Of a stretch of 64,000 nucleotides of DNA, positions 1 to 8,585 are shown in pieces. The notes below the pieces were generated by a model that did not search any database, was not told the origin of the DNA, and saw only the letters and a list, made by a program, of their open reading frames with translations. The stretch comes from Nocardioides sp. zg-1308 (GTDB lineage Bacteria; Actinomycetota; Actinomycetes; Propionibacteriales; Nocardioidaceae): positions 558,001-622,000 of the forward strand of contig NZ_JABJQY010000004.1 in the NCBI RefSeq assembly GCF_013155375.1, read 5' to 3'. Within the stretch, counting starts at the first letter, position 1, and every line of letters begins with the position of its first letter. The translations under genes and the position numbers were made by a program.

Positions 1-1107
1 CTCGCCGGGGAACCCGACGATGACGTTTGACCGTACGCCGGCCAGCGGGGCCAGCGTGCGCACCCGGTCGAGCAGCCCGAGGAAGCTCTCGGGGTCGCCG
101 AAGCGGCGCATCCGGCGCAGCACCGTGGCGCTGGCGTGCTGGAAGGACAGGTCGAAGTACGGCACGACGCCGGGCGTCGAGGCGATCGCCTCGATGAGGC
201 CGGGGCGGGTCTCGGCCGGTTGCAGGTAGGACACGCGGACGCGCTTGACGCCGTCGATGCCAGACAGCTCGGGCAGCAGGGTCTCCAGCAGCCTCAGGTC
301 GCCGAGGTCCTTGCCGTAGGAGGTCGAGTTCTCGCTGACGAGGAAGAGCTCCTTGACGCCCTGCGTCGCGAGCCAGCGCGCCTCGGCGACCACGTCGCTC
401 GGGCGGCGGCTGACGAAGGACCCACGGAAGCTCGGGATCGCGCAGAAGGTGCAGCGACGGTCGCAGCCGCTGGCGAGCTTGAGCGGCGCCATCGGGCCCG
501 CGTCGAGCCGACGGCGTACGGCGCGGGGTCCCGTCGCCGGCGCGCCCGCGCCGATGTCGGTGAGGTCGCCCGGCTCGGCGACGAGCGTGGCGGCGGGGGT
601 GCTGGCGTCCTGGTGGCCGGGCACCGAGATCCCGGAGGCGTCACGGTCCACCGGCGAGATGGGCAGCAGCCGCCGACGGTCCGAGGGCGTGTGGGGGTGG
701 TGGGTCTCCCCCGCGACGATGGCGCGGAGCTTGGACGCGATGTCGGGGTAGTCGTCGAAGCCGAGGACGGCGTCGGCCTCGGGCAGCGACGCCGCGAGGT
801 CCTTGCCGTACCTCTCGGCCAGGCAGCCCACGGCGACGACGGCCTGCGCACGCCCGCCGTTGCCGGCCGACTCCTTGAGGTCCGCGGCCTCGAGCAGCGT
901 GTCGACGGAGTCCTTCTTGGCGGCCTCGACGAAGCCGCACGTGTTGACCAGGACGGTGTCCGCGTCCTCGGGATCCTCGACCAACACGAACCCGCCCGCC
1001 TCGAGGCGTCCGGCGAGCTCCTCCGAGTCCACCTCGTTGCGGGCGCAGCCCAGCGTGACCACCGCGACGTTCAGCGGGGTGGGGGGCAGCTCGGTGTCAG
1101 TCGTCAT
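1..1107 (-). CDS. rimO: Ribosomal protein S12 methylthiotransferase RimO (C-terminus cut off by window edge)
   Basis: RimO is a radical-SAM iron-sulfur enzyme that adds a methylthio group to an aspartate of ribosomal protein S12. The visible 369 codons start at an ATG at 1107. They contain the N-terminal UPF0004 domain (ITLGC-like segment [20 protein letters not shown], then NTCGF and GCLAERY with its conserved cysteines). The radical-SAM triad [11 protein letters not shown] follows at about residue 200, then a SAM-barrel stretch ending in VGFPGE at the edge. The C-terminal TRAM domain is outside the window. MiaB is the nearest alternative, but the spacing of the first motifs and the usual ftsK/rodZ neighbourhood favour RimO. 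In many actinobacteria rimO follows ftsK and a rodZ-like gene directly; here two unrelated plus-strand genes intervene. Confidence 0.93.
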   Translation of the reverse strand, partial: MTTDTELPPTPLNVAVVTLGCARNEVDSEELAGRLEAGGFVLVEDPEDADTVLVNTCGFVEAAKKDSVDTLLEAADLKESAGNGGRAQAVVAVGCLAERYGKDLAASLPEADAVLGFDDYPDIASKLRAIVAGETHHPHTPSDRRRLLPISPVDRDASGISVPGHQDASTPAATLVAEPGDLTDIGAGAPATGPRAVRRRLDAGPMAPLKLASGCDRRCTFCAIPSFRGSFVSRRPSDVVAEARWLATQGVKELFLVSENSTSYGKDLGDLRLLETLLPELSGIDGVKRVRVSYLQPAETRPGLIEAIASTPGVVPYFDLSFQHASATVLRRMRRFGDPESFLGLLDRVRTLAPLAGVRSNVIVGFPGE

Positions 1108-1268
1108 CGCATCGTGAGTATGCCGTGCCCCGCCACTCCGACCCGCACCAGCGGCGCGGTGAGGCGGCTCTCACGGGGGGTGGGGTCACCTGGGGGCGGT
1201 GTCTTGCCTCGGTCGTGTTGCTGCTCGAGTAGTCGAGTGGGCTGCCACGAGACGTCCGCCCTCCTCGC

Positions 1269-1514
1269 TGGTCGAGTAGCGGAGCGAGGCGTTTGTCCTT
1301 GCTGGTCGAGTAGCCGAGCGAGGGACGAGCGAGGCGTATCGAGACCCCCCTCCTCGGTGGTCGAGTAGCCGGAGCGAGGCACGAGCGAGGCGTACCGCGA
1401 CCCCCTCCCCGGTGGTCGAGTAGCCGGAGCGAGGCACGAGCGAGGCGTATCGAGACCCGCTTCCTGTGGGTGGTCGAGTAGCCGAGCGAGGGACGAGCGA
1501 GGCGTATCGAGACC
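1269..1514. repeat. Cluster of about 55-bp REP-like palindromic repeats
   Basis: Four full units begin at 1303, 1358, 1413 and 1471 (spacings 55, 55 and 58). A truncated unit begins at 1269 and a more decayed one at about 1213. Each unit starts TGGTCGAGTAGCC, has a GAGCGAGG...GAGCGAGGC core and ends GTATCGAGACC. The outer ends are an imperfect inverted repeat (GGTCGAGTA against GGTCTCGATA), so each unit can fold into a hairpin. The 436-bp gap between rimO and the HNH gene holds nothing else. I recall this kind of GGTCTCGATACG element as common in Nocardioides genomes, which is memory and not a search. A DUF222/HNH gene follows at once. Confidence 0.85.
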
Positions 1515-1543
1515 TCCTCAACAGATCTCTCGAGCTCGGGCCG

Positions 1544-2998
1544 ATGTCGGTAGTGCACCGTAAAATCGAACACATGATCGAGACGCTGGCAGGGGCACCC
1601 GAGGCAAAGGTCGAGGACCTCTCGGCCTCCGCGCTGCTGGCACTCGCCCGCGACCGGAAGGCCGCTGAGGACCGCGCGGCAGCGGACGTGCTGGAGGTGG
1701 CCGCCCGCTGGGCGGACCTGCACCCGCCGGAGTCGATCCACACCGCTGCGGTGTTCACCGACGATGGCTGCTACGGGCTCGAGCACGAGGAGCCGATCGC
1801 CGGCCCGGGTTGTCCGGCGGTGGCGGAGTTCTGCATCGCCGAGCTCGGCACCGTCCTCGGCATCTCGTCGACGTCGGCGAAGCGGCTCATCGGGCACGCG
1901 CTCGAGCTGCGGCACCGGCTCCCGCGGCTGTGGGCGCAGGTCCAGGCCGGTGCGGTGCCGGCGTGGCGGGCGCGGACGGTCGCGGAGGCCACGATCCATG
2001 CCACCCCGTCCCTCACAGTCGAGGCGGCGCAGTGGGTCGACGCCCAGGTCGCGGCCGTCGCCGGGCGGGTCGGTGCCGCGCAGCTGGACCGGTTGGTCGC
2101 GGAGACGATCAAGCGCCACCACCTCGACGCCCACGACCCCACGAAGGATCCAGAGGACGGCTGGCAGCACGTCGACCCGCGCCACGCCACCCTCCACTCC
2201 GAGGACGTGCACTACGCCGGGACGATGCGGTTCGAGGCCGAGCTCGGCATCGCCGACGCCCTCGACCTCGACCGAGCCCTCGCCCACGGCGCCGAGACGC
2301 TGAAGGCCCTCGGCTCACACGCTCCGCTCGACGCCCGACGATCGGCTGCGCTGGGCGACCTGGCGCGCACCCAGACCGCCCTCGACCTCCACGCGCAAGG
2401 CTCGACCGCCGCGCGGAGCGAGGACGGCCTGCCCATCGCCCGGGAGGTAGCGGTGCACGCCCACTTCGACGCCAGCCTCGAGGGGCTGGAGACTGTCTTC
2501 GGTTCCACCGGGCGGATGGAGGAGGGGCAGCGGCTCGTCCTCCTCGACCAGGTGAAGCACTGGTGCGGCGACTCTCGGACCAAGGTGACCGTCAAGCCGG
2601 TCATCGACCTCACCGCGGAGCTCACGGCACCGGGCTACGACATTCCCGACCGGATCCGCGAACAGATCATCCTGCGCGACCGCACGTGTGTGTTCCCGTG
2701 GTGCACCCGCCCAGCGCGGGCCTGCGACATCGACCACGTCATCGCCTACGACCACGACGCCGCCGCCGAGGGCCGTTCCCAGCCGGGGCCGACCGTGTCC
2801 TCGAACCTCGCACCCGAGTGCCGCTGGCACCACCGCCTCAAGACCCACACCGCCTGGCGCTACGACGTGATCAAGCCCGGTGTCTACGAGTGGACCAGCC
2901 CCCACAGGCACCGCTACCGCCGCGACCGCACCGGCACCACCCGCATCGACACCCCGCCGCGCGCCGCCGACGACCCCGAGCCACCCGACCGACCATGA
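1544..2998 (+). CDS. DUF222 / HNH endonuclease domain protein (13E12 repeat family)
   Basis: A 484-residue protein with an N-terminal helical DUF222 region and a C-terminal HNH nuclease fold. The HNH part shows CVFPWCTRPARACDIDHV, then NLAPECRWHHRLKT, which supplies the His-Asn-His metal site and two zinc-like cysteine pairs. Families like this (13E12 proteins of Mycobacterium) are often multicopy in actinobacteria. Their biological role is unsettled and a homing or mobile-DNA function is often suspected. The start is uncertain: ATG 1544 or ATG 1574 (MIETLAG...) both fit, and neither has a strong ribosome binding site. The frame stays open upstream into the repeat cluster, but that part is repeat DNA and was left out. 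The gene runs against the strand of its rimO and rodZ neighbours, consistent with insertion. Confidence 0.85.
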   Translation: MSVVHRKIEHMIETLAGAPEAKVEDLSASALLALARDRKAAEDRAAADVLEVAARWADLHPPESIHTAAVFTDDGCYGLEHEEPIAGPGCPAVAEFCIAELGTVLGISSTSAKRLIGHALELRHRLPRLWAQVQAGAVPAWRARTVAEATIHATPSLTVEAAQWVDAQVAAVAGRVGAAQLDRLVAETIKRHHLDAHDPTKDPEDGWQHVDPRHATLHSEDVHYAGTMRFEAELGIADALDLDRALAHGAETLKALGSHAPLDARRSAALGDLARTQTALDLHAQGSTAARSEDGLPIAREVAVHAHFDASLEGLETVFGSTGRMEEGQRLVLLDQVKHWCGDSRTKVTVKPVIDLTAELTAPGYDIPDRIREQIILRDRTCVFPWCTRPARACDIDHVIAYDHDAAAEGRSQPGPTVSSNLAPECRWHHRLKTHTAWRYDVIKPGVYEWTSPHRHRYRRDRTGTTRIDTPPRAADDPEPPDRP

Positions 2999-3114
2999 CC
3001 CCGCCCCGCACCCCGCCGGCCCGAGGCGAGCGGGGCCATCGGCGCGCCCGCCACGACCACGGACGGACCTCCGGCCACCAAGAGCTGAGCGAACCGGCAT
3101 GAGACGGTGCACCT

Positions 3115-3987
3115 GTGATCGATCCGAGCGAGCTGCTGACCCGGTTCTGGGGGCTTGACGCGCCTCGGGTGAGGCCGCTGGACGGCGGCATGAACTCGAG
3201 CACGTGGCTCGTCGAGCACCGAGGAGCGGTCTACGTCGCCAAGCTCGTGCCGGCATCGGGGGTGGCCGACCTGGCGGCAGGTGCCGACGTCGCCACGATG
3301 CTGGCAGCGGCCGGGTTCCTGACCGGCCGCCCGGTCCCGGCGCTCGACGGCCGCATCGTCGTCACCGAGCACGCCCTCGCGCTGCTGGAGCACGTGCCGG
3401 GCCGCGAGCTCGTCGGTGACACCGATGCCGAGCAGGAGTGGATCGCCGAGGTCCTCGCTGGTGTCCACGTGGCAAGCGAACCGGGCGTCGGACCGCGCAC
3501 CGCCACGTTCGCCCAGGACTGGCTCAGTCCGGCGGCGCCCGGGGTGGAGAGTCACCCGTGGCTCCTGGCCGCCATCGAGGCAGCCCGGGCCGCGACAGAC
3601 TCGCTGCGCCTGATGTGGTCGGTGCTGCACACCGACCCCGCGCCCGAGGCGTTCGTCCACGACGACGAGACCCAGGTGACCGGGCTCATCGACTGGGCCG
3701 GAGCCCGGCGTGGGCCGGTGCTCTACGACGTCGCGTCGGCCGTGATGTACCTCGGTGGCCCGCACGAGGCGGCGACGTTCCTCCGCGCCTACCAGGCGAC
3801 GGGGCCGCTCGACCCTACCGAGATGCAGCACCTCGACGCGTTCCGGCTCTTCCGCGAGGCCGTCCAGGGTGTCTACTTCGCGACGCGCCTGGCCTCCGAC
3901 GACCTCACCGGCGACGTCGAGGTCGCCGACAACGAGAAGGGCCTCGCCGACGCGCGGCGACGGCTCGAGGCCCTCGGCGCCGCCTGA
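3115..3987 (+). CDS. Phosphotransferase-like protein (APH/choline kinase fold), atypical active site
   Basis: A 290-residue protein with the aminoglycoside-phosphotransferase fold. The N-lobe has GGMNSSTWLV followed by VAKLV, whose lysine would contact ATP. The C-lobe has a Brenner-like motif HTDPAPEAFVHDD and a metal-binding LIDWAGARRGPVLYDV. In canonical members the catalytic loop reads HxDxxxxN. Here the aspartate is kept but the asparagine position is occupied by Ala or Phe, so kinase activity is doubtful or unusual. It starts at GTG 3115, and no clear Shine-Dalgarno is visible. The substrate cannot be read from sequence. It sits alone on the plus strand between the HNH gene and the convergent rodZ-like gene. 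Confidence 0.7.
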   Translation: MIDPSELLTRFWGLDAPRVRPLDGGMNSSTWLVEHRGAVYVAKLVPASGVADLAAGADVATMLAAAGFLTGRPVPALDGRIVVTEHALALLEHVPGRELVGDTDAEQEWIAEVLAGVHVASEPGVGPRTATFAQDWLSPAAPGVESHPWLLAAIEAARAATDSLRLMWSVLHTDPAPEAFVHDDETQVTGLIDWAGARRGPVLYDVASAVMYLGGPHEAATFLRAYQATGPLDPTEMQHLDAFRLFREAVQGVYFATRLASDDLTGDVEVADNEKGLADARRRLEALGAA

Positions 3988-4004
3988 CCCGGGCAGCGGC
4001 CGGC

Positions 4005-5699
4005 TCAGTCGGCGACGAAGGTCCCTTGGCCGGCAGTGCCCGGCTCCCCCACCGCACGCGCATCGGCGCCGGCGAGCGAGACCGTCACGGCCCCGTCGGT
4101 GGACTGCACGCGGACCGGCGGCGACGCCTGGAGCTCACGGCTCTGGCCGACGGCCAGGCTTCCGCGGAAGGCGATCTCCCCGAGCGCGTCGCGCACCACG
4201 ACCTTCGCGCCACCCGACGGCGCGGTGAGCACCACGGCCACCGGGTCGGCGACGGGCGCGCTGCCCCCACCCTGCGGGCCACCGGAGCCGTTGAGCACCG
4301 GCGTCGAGCCACGCAGCTCGGGCGGGGTGTCCATCACGAGCCGCGCGATGGACCAGGCGAGCACCAGCGCCATGACGACGGCGACCAGCACCGACCAGTT
4401 GGGACCGCCACGCGTGCCGCGGATGGAGCCGTGCGCACCGGTCGCCAGCTCGGCCTCGAAGACCCGGCGCGGGTTGATCGGGGCGTGCGCGTAGCGCTCG
4501 TCGTACGACGCCAGCAGCGGGGCGACGTCGATCCCGAGCACCCGGGCCAGGGTGCGCAGGTGCCCACGGGCGTAGAAGTCGCCACCGCACGGCTCGAAGT
4601 CGTCGACCTCGACGGCCTCGATCACGTGGGGGCGGATGCGGGTGCGGTCGGCGAGCTGGTCGACCGACAGGCCGAGACGCGTACGGGCGGCAGCGAGCTC
4701 CGGGCCGATGACGGGGTCCTCGGCGGGCTCGACCTCAAAGTCGTCGAGCACCAGCGGCTCCACCGGCTCGCCCGGACGGGCGATGGCGCGGACGCGGTCG
4801 CCCCACGACTGGGTCTCCTCGACGAGGCTGACCCGACCGGGGCGGCGCAGCTCGCGACCCTCGAGGTCGTCCTGCTCCGGCTCGGCGTAGTCGCGACGGA
4901 CCTCCGAGCGACGGGCGGCGCCGGTCTCGCGCAGCGCGGCGGGCGTCGGGCTCGCGACGACTGGCGCCACGGGGACGTCGTCGACCGGGGCCTCGACCAC
5001 CGGGGCCTCGATCTCCGGGGCCTCGATCTCCGGGGCCTCGATCTCCGGGGCCTCGATCTCCGACGACGACTCAACCTCCGACGACGGCGCTGCCTCGGGC
5101 TCCAGCACCACGATCTGGCCGGCGTCGCGGGCGACCCGGCCCAACGCCTCGGTCAGGTCGTCACCGGCGCCCACGACGCGGGTGGACAGGCCCAGCGGGA
5201 CGGCGAAGGGAGCGCCGTGGATGAGCCGCGAGACGCCGGCGTGCCGCTTGCCGGCGGCGGTGAGCTCGGACTCGACCAGCTCGGGGTTGTGCGGCACGAC
5301 GACCAGGCGACCGTCACGCAGCAGGCCCTGGCGGGGCGTGTGCTCGACGTGGTGCACCGCGGACCACGGCAGGCCGCGCCACGTGCGGCCGAGACGGATC
5401 CGGATGCCCTGCGCGTCGGCGACCAGCAGGGGCGTCCGGGCGTCGACCAGGCCGACGAGCCAGTAGGCGGCGAGCAGGCCCATGGCGACGACGAAGGCCC
5501 AGTCAAGGACCGAGCCGCTCTGCGTCGCGCGGGCGAAGTAGGCGATGGCGACCGCCGAGGCGGTCAGACCGACCCCGGCGGCGACGCCGGCGTGGCGACG
5601 TACCTCCACGTGGTCAGGGGCGACCGCGAGGCCCTCCCCCTCGTGCTCGTCGTGCTGGTCGTGGCCGACCTCTGTCTCGTGCACTGCTGCGGCGCCCAT
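4005..5699 (-). CDS. RodZ-like helix-turn-helix membrane protein with N-terminal membrane domain
   Basis: A 564-residue membrane protein. Order of parts: two transmembrane helices (about residues 38-55 and 66-85), a PH-like globular region, an acidic Glu/Pro linker containing four EIEAP-type repeats, a cytoplasmic HTH_25 domain of RodZ type (about 333-375, [20 protein letters not shown]), a transmembrane helix (about 433-455) and a C-terminal DUF4115-like beta domain. RodZ links MreB to the cell wall in rods, but actinobacterial homologues next to ftsK are poorly understood. The N-terminal two-helix plus PH-like part is more than the classical family carries. The ATG at 5699 overlaps the ftsK stop (ATGA), so translation is probably coupled to ftsK. 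Confidence 0.75.
5002..5061. repeat. Four tandem copies of a 15-bp unit inside the rodZ-like gene
   Basis: Four head-to-tail copies of GGGGCCTCGATCTCC run from 5002 to 5061, with a decayed fifth copy at 4987-5001. On the coding strand they encode EIEAP repeats in the linker between the membrane and HTH parts. The perfect identity of the copies suggests recent slippage, and copy number may vary between strains without breaking the frame. Confidence 0.9.
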
Positions 5700-8347
5700 C
5701 AGGCTCCCCCCTCCAACGTGGCGATCACGGAATCCAGCTCGTCGGGCTTCACCAGGACGTCACGGGCCTTCGAGCCCTCGCTGGGGCCCACCACCCCGCG
5801 GCTCTCCATGATGTCCATCAGGCGCCCGGCCTTGGCGAAGCCGACGCGCAGCTTGCGCTGCAGCATCGACGTCGAGCCGAACTGGGTCGAGACGACGAGC
5901 TCGATGGCCTGGACCACGAGCTCCATGTCGTCGCCGATGTCGTCGTCGAGGTCGCGCTTCGCCGAGGCCGGGGCCGTGACGTCCTCGACGTAGGTCGGCT
6001 CGAGCTGGTCCTTGCAGTGCTTGACGACCTGGTGGATCTCGGCCTCGGTGACCCACGAGCCCTGGACGCGGACCGGCTTGCTGGCCCCCATCGGCAGGAA
6101 GAGCCCGTCACCCTGTCCGACCAGCTTCTCCGCGCCCGGCTGGTCGAGGATGACCCGGCTGTCGCCGAGCGAGCTGGTGGCGAAGGCGAGCCGCGACGGC
6201 ACGTTGGCCTTGATCAGGCCGGTGACGACGTCCACCGACGGCCGCTGCGTGGCGAGCACCAGGTGGATGCCGGCCGCACGCGCGAGCTGGGTGATGCGGA
6301 CGACCGAGTCCTCGACGTCGCGCGGCGAGACCATCATCAGGTCGGCGAGCTCGTCGACGATCACGAGGAGGTAGGGGTACGGCGTGACCTTGCGCTCGCT
6401 GCCCGCCGGGACCTCGACCTTGCCGGCCCGGACCGCCTTGTTGAAGTCGTCGATGTGACGGAAGCCGAAGTTGGCCAGGTCGTCGTAGCGCATGTCCATC
6501 TCGCGCACGACCCAGGCGAGCGCCTCGGCGGCCTTCTTGGGGTTGGTGATGATCGGCGTGATGAGGTGCGGCACGCCCTCGTAGGCGTTCAGCTCGACCC
6601 GCTTCGGGTCGATCATGATCATCCGCACCTCGTCGGGCGTCGACCGCATCAGGATCGAGGTGATCAGCGAGTTGATGAACGACGACTTGCCGGAGCCCGT
6701 CGCACCGGCCACGAGCAGGTGCGGCATCTTGGCCATGTTGGCGACCACGAAACCGCCCTCGACGTCCTTGCCGAGGCCCGCCACCATCGGGTGGTGGTCG
6801 GCGCGGGCCGTGCCGGACCGGAGCACGTCGCCGAGGGAGACGATCTCCTTGTCGAGGTTGGGGATCTCGATGCCGATGGCGGACTTGCCGGGGATCGGGC
6901 TCAGGATCCGCACGTCGGCGGACGCCACGGCGTAGGCGATGTTCTTCGAGAGGGCGGTGACCTTCTCCACCTTCACCGCCGGGCCGAGCTCGACCTCGTA
7001 GCGGGTGACGGTCGGGCCACGGGTGTAGCCGGTGACGGTCGCGTCGATGCCGAACTCGTCCATCACCTGCATCAGCCGCTCGACGACCGCGTCGCTGGCC
7101 TTGGACCGCGCCTTGTGCGGCGAGCCCGGCTTGAGCGCGGAGTTGTCGGGCAGCGAGTACGTGATGTCGCCGGACAGGGCGAGCTGCTCGACGCGGGCGG
7201 GCAGCGGCGTGTGCGGCGGCGGCTCGACGGGGCCGGTGTCGGCGTCCTTGACGACGACGGGGGCCGGCTCGACGGCCGGCGCCACCTCGGTCGGGGCGTC
7301 GGCGAACAGGTCGATGCCGTAGTCCTCGAACGGCTCGGCGTCCTTCTTCTTGCGACGCTTCTTGAGCTCGCGGTCGGCCAGCACCGGGCTGTCGTAGGCC
7401 GGGTCGCCCATCTCGGGGTCGATCTCGTCCTGGTCGAGCATCGAGCGACGACGCGTGCGGGCGGGCCGGGTGGCGTCGTCGTCCTCCGACGCTGCCTCGG
7501 GCTCGGCCGCGGAGCGGCCCAGCGCCTTGTCGCGCAGCGCGGCGAGCTTGACCGGGACCTGGTAGACCGGCGTGGCGGTGATGATGAGGATGCCGAAGGT
7601 GGCGAGCAGCACCAGCAGCGGCACCACGACGTACGGCGTCTGCATGAGGTCGAGCAGCAGGCTCGAGGTGACGTAGCCGACCGCTCCCCCGGCCTCCTGC
7701 AGGTTGCTGGCGTCGCCGAGCACGGGCTGCGGGTTGCCGTTGGCGATGTGCACGATACCGAGCAGGCCGAGGCCGAACGCGGCCCAGCCGATGACCTGGC
7801 GACCCACCGGACCGTTGCGCTCGGGGTCGCGGAGCGTCCGCCACCCGGCGTAGACGAGGAACAGCGGCACCAGCCAGCCGACCTTGCCGACGGCACCGGC
7901 GGTGGCCGAGCGGGCGAAGTCCATGACACCGCCCGGCAGCTGCCACCACACGGCGGCGGCGACGACGAGGGCCACGCCGATCAGGAACAGCCCGGCACCG
8001 TCGCGGCGGTGCTCGGGGTCGAGGTCGCGTGCGGACCGTCCGATCGAGCGCGCGACGGCACCGACGGCGTGGGCGATGCCGAGCCAGACGGCCACGACCC
8101 CGCGGGCGAGGGCTCCGAAGGCCCGGGAGACCGGACCGGCGCCGTTGCGGACGGCGCGGGGGGCCGGACGCGCGGCGGGGCGCCGCTTGGACGCGGTGGA
8201 GCCGCTCCGCCCCCTCGACGAGGTCGAGCGAGGGGCGGGGCGCTTGCTGGTACTCCGTGATCGGGTGCTCGAGGCCTTGGTGCTGCCCTTGGTTCCGGAC
8301 GTGCTCGAGCTCCGCGACCCCGGCGGGGAAGACGTACGGGTCGCCAT
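5699..8347 (-). CDS. ftsK: DNA translocase FtsK/SpoIIIE
   Basis: An 882-residue motor that pumps chromosomal DNA through the division septum and, with XerCD, resolves dimers. It has a Ser/Arg/Lys-rich N-terminal tail of about 65 residues, four to five membrane helices (about 75-270), a short acidic linker, an FtsK alpha/beta motor with Walker A GATGSGKSSF near residue 548 and Walker B LLVIVDELADLMM, and a C-terminal winged-helix gamma domain (about 815-880) that would read KOPS-type sites. Its length is typical for actinobacteria. The ATG at 8347 is divergent from the M4 peptidase gene across a 238-bp spacer. Its stop overlaps the start of the rodZ-like gene. Confidence 0.95.
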   Translation of the reverse strand: MATRTSSPPGSRSSSTSGTKGSTKASSTRSRSTSKRPAPRSTSSRGRSGSTASKRRPAARPAPRAVRNGAGPVSRAFGALARGVVAVWLGIAHAVGAVARSIGRSARDLDPEHRRDGAGLFLIGVALVVAAAVWWQLPGGVMDFARSATAGAVGKVGWLVPLFLVYAGWRTLRDPERNGPVGRQVIGWAAFGLGLLGIVHIANGNPQPVLGDASNLQEAGGAVGYVTSSLLLDLMQTPYVVVPLLVLLATFGILIITATPVYQVPVKLAALRDKALGRSAAEPEAASEDDDATRPARTRRRSMLDQDEIDPEMGDPAYDSPVLADRELKKRRKKKDAEPFEDYGIDLFADAPTEVAPAVEPAPVVVKDADTGPVEPPPHTPLPARVEQLALSGDITYSLPDNSALKPGSPHKARSKASDAVVERLMQVMDEFGIDATVTGYTRGPTVTRYEVELGPAVKVEKVTALSKNIAYAVASADVRILSPIPGKSAIGIEIPNLDKEIVSLGDVLRSGTARADHHPMVAGLGKDVEGGFVVANMAKMPHLLVAGATGSGKSSFINSLITSILMRSTPDEVRMIMIDPKRVELNAYEGVPHLITPIITNPKKAAEALAWVVREMDMRYDDLANFGFRHIDDFNKAVRAGKVEVPAGSERKVTPYPYLLVIVDELADLMMVSPRDVEDSVVRITQLARAAGIHLVLATQRPSVDVVTGLIKANVPSRLAFATSSLGDSRVILDQPGAEKLVGQGDGLFLPMGASKPVRVQGSWVTEAEIHQVVKHCKDQLEPTYVEDVTAPASAKRDLDDDIGDDMELVVQAIELVVSTQFGSTSMLQRKLRVGFAKAGRLMDIMESRGVVGPSEGSKARDVLVKPDELDSVIATLEGGA

Positions 8348-8524
8348 GCCGGGAACCCTACGGGCAAGTCACACCAGCCACAGGGATCACACGGCTGCGT
8401 GTCCTGAGAACTTCGACCACGCGTCCCGCTTCCCGGGCCCTTAGCAGCAGATCGTCCGGCGGGTGGCGGATATCGGACGAAAACCGACCATGGGGTCTTC
8501 CTGACCGACCGGACAGGTGCTTAT

Positions 8525-8540
8525 GGTGACCCGGGTCACC
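8525..8540. promoter_or_regulatory. Perfect 16-bp palindrome upstream of the M4 peptidase gene
   Basis: GGTGACCCGGGTCACC is a perfect two-fold palindrome 45-60 bp before the GTG start of the secreted peptidase, in the ftsK/peptidase divergent spacer. The position and symmetry suit an operator for a dimeric regulator. No regulator is identified, and no convincing -10/-35 pair was recognised. Confidence 0.45.
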
Positions 8541-8585
8541 CGGCCGATCGGAGCCGCGTGGCGACGAACACTGGAGGAAACACAC

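Noticed and set aside
136..1368. Long plus-strand open frame across rimO and the repeats
   Set aside because: It is antisense to rimO, which has a full radical-SAM signature; the translation is low-complexity and ends in repeat DNA.
1269..1514. CRISPR array
   Set aside because: The units are contiguous palindromic repeats of variable sequence without unique spacers, and no cas genes are present.
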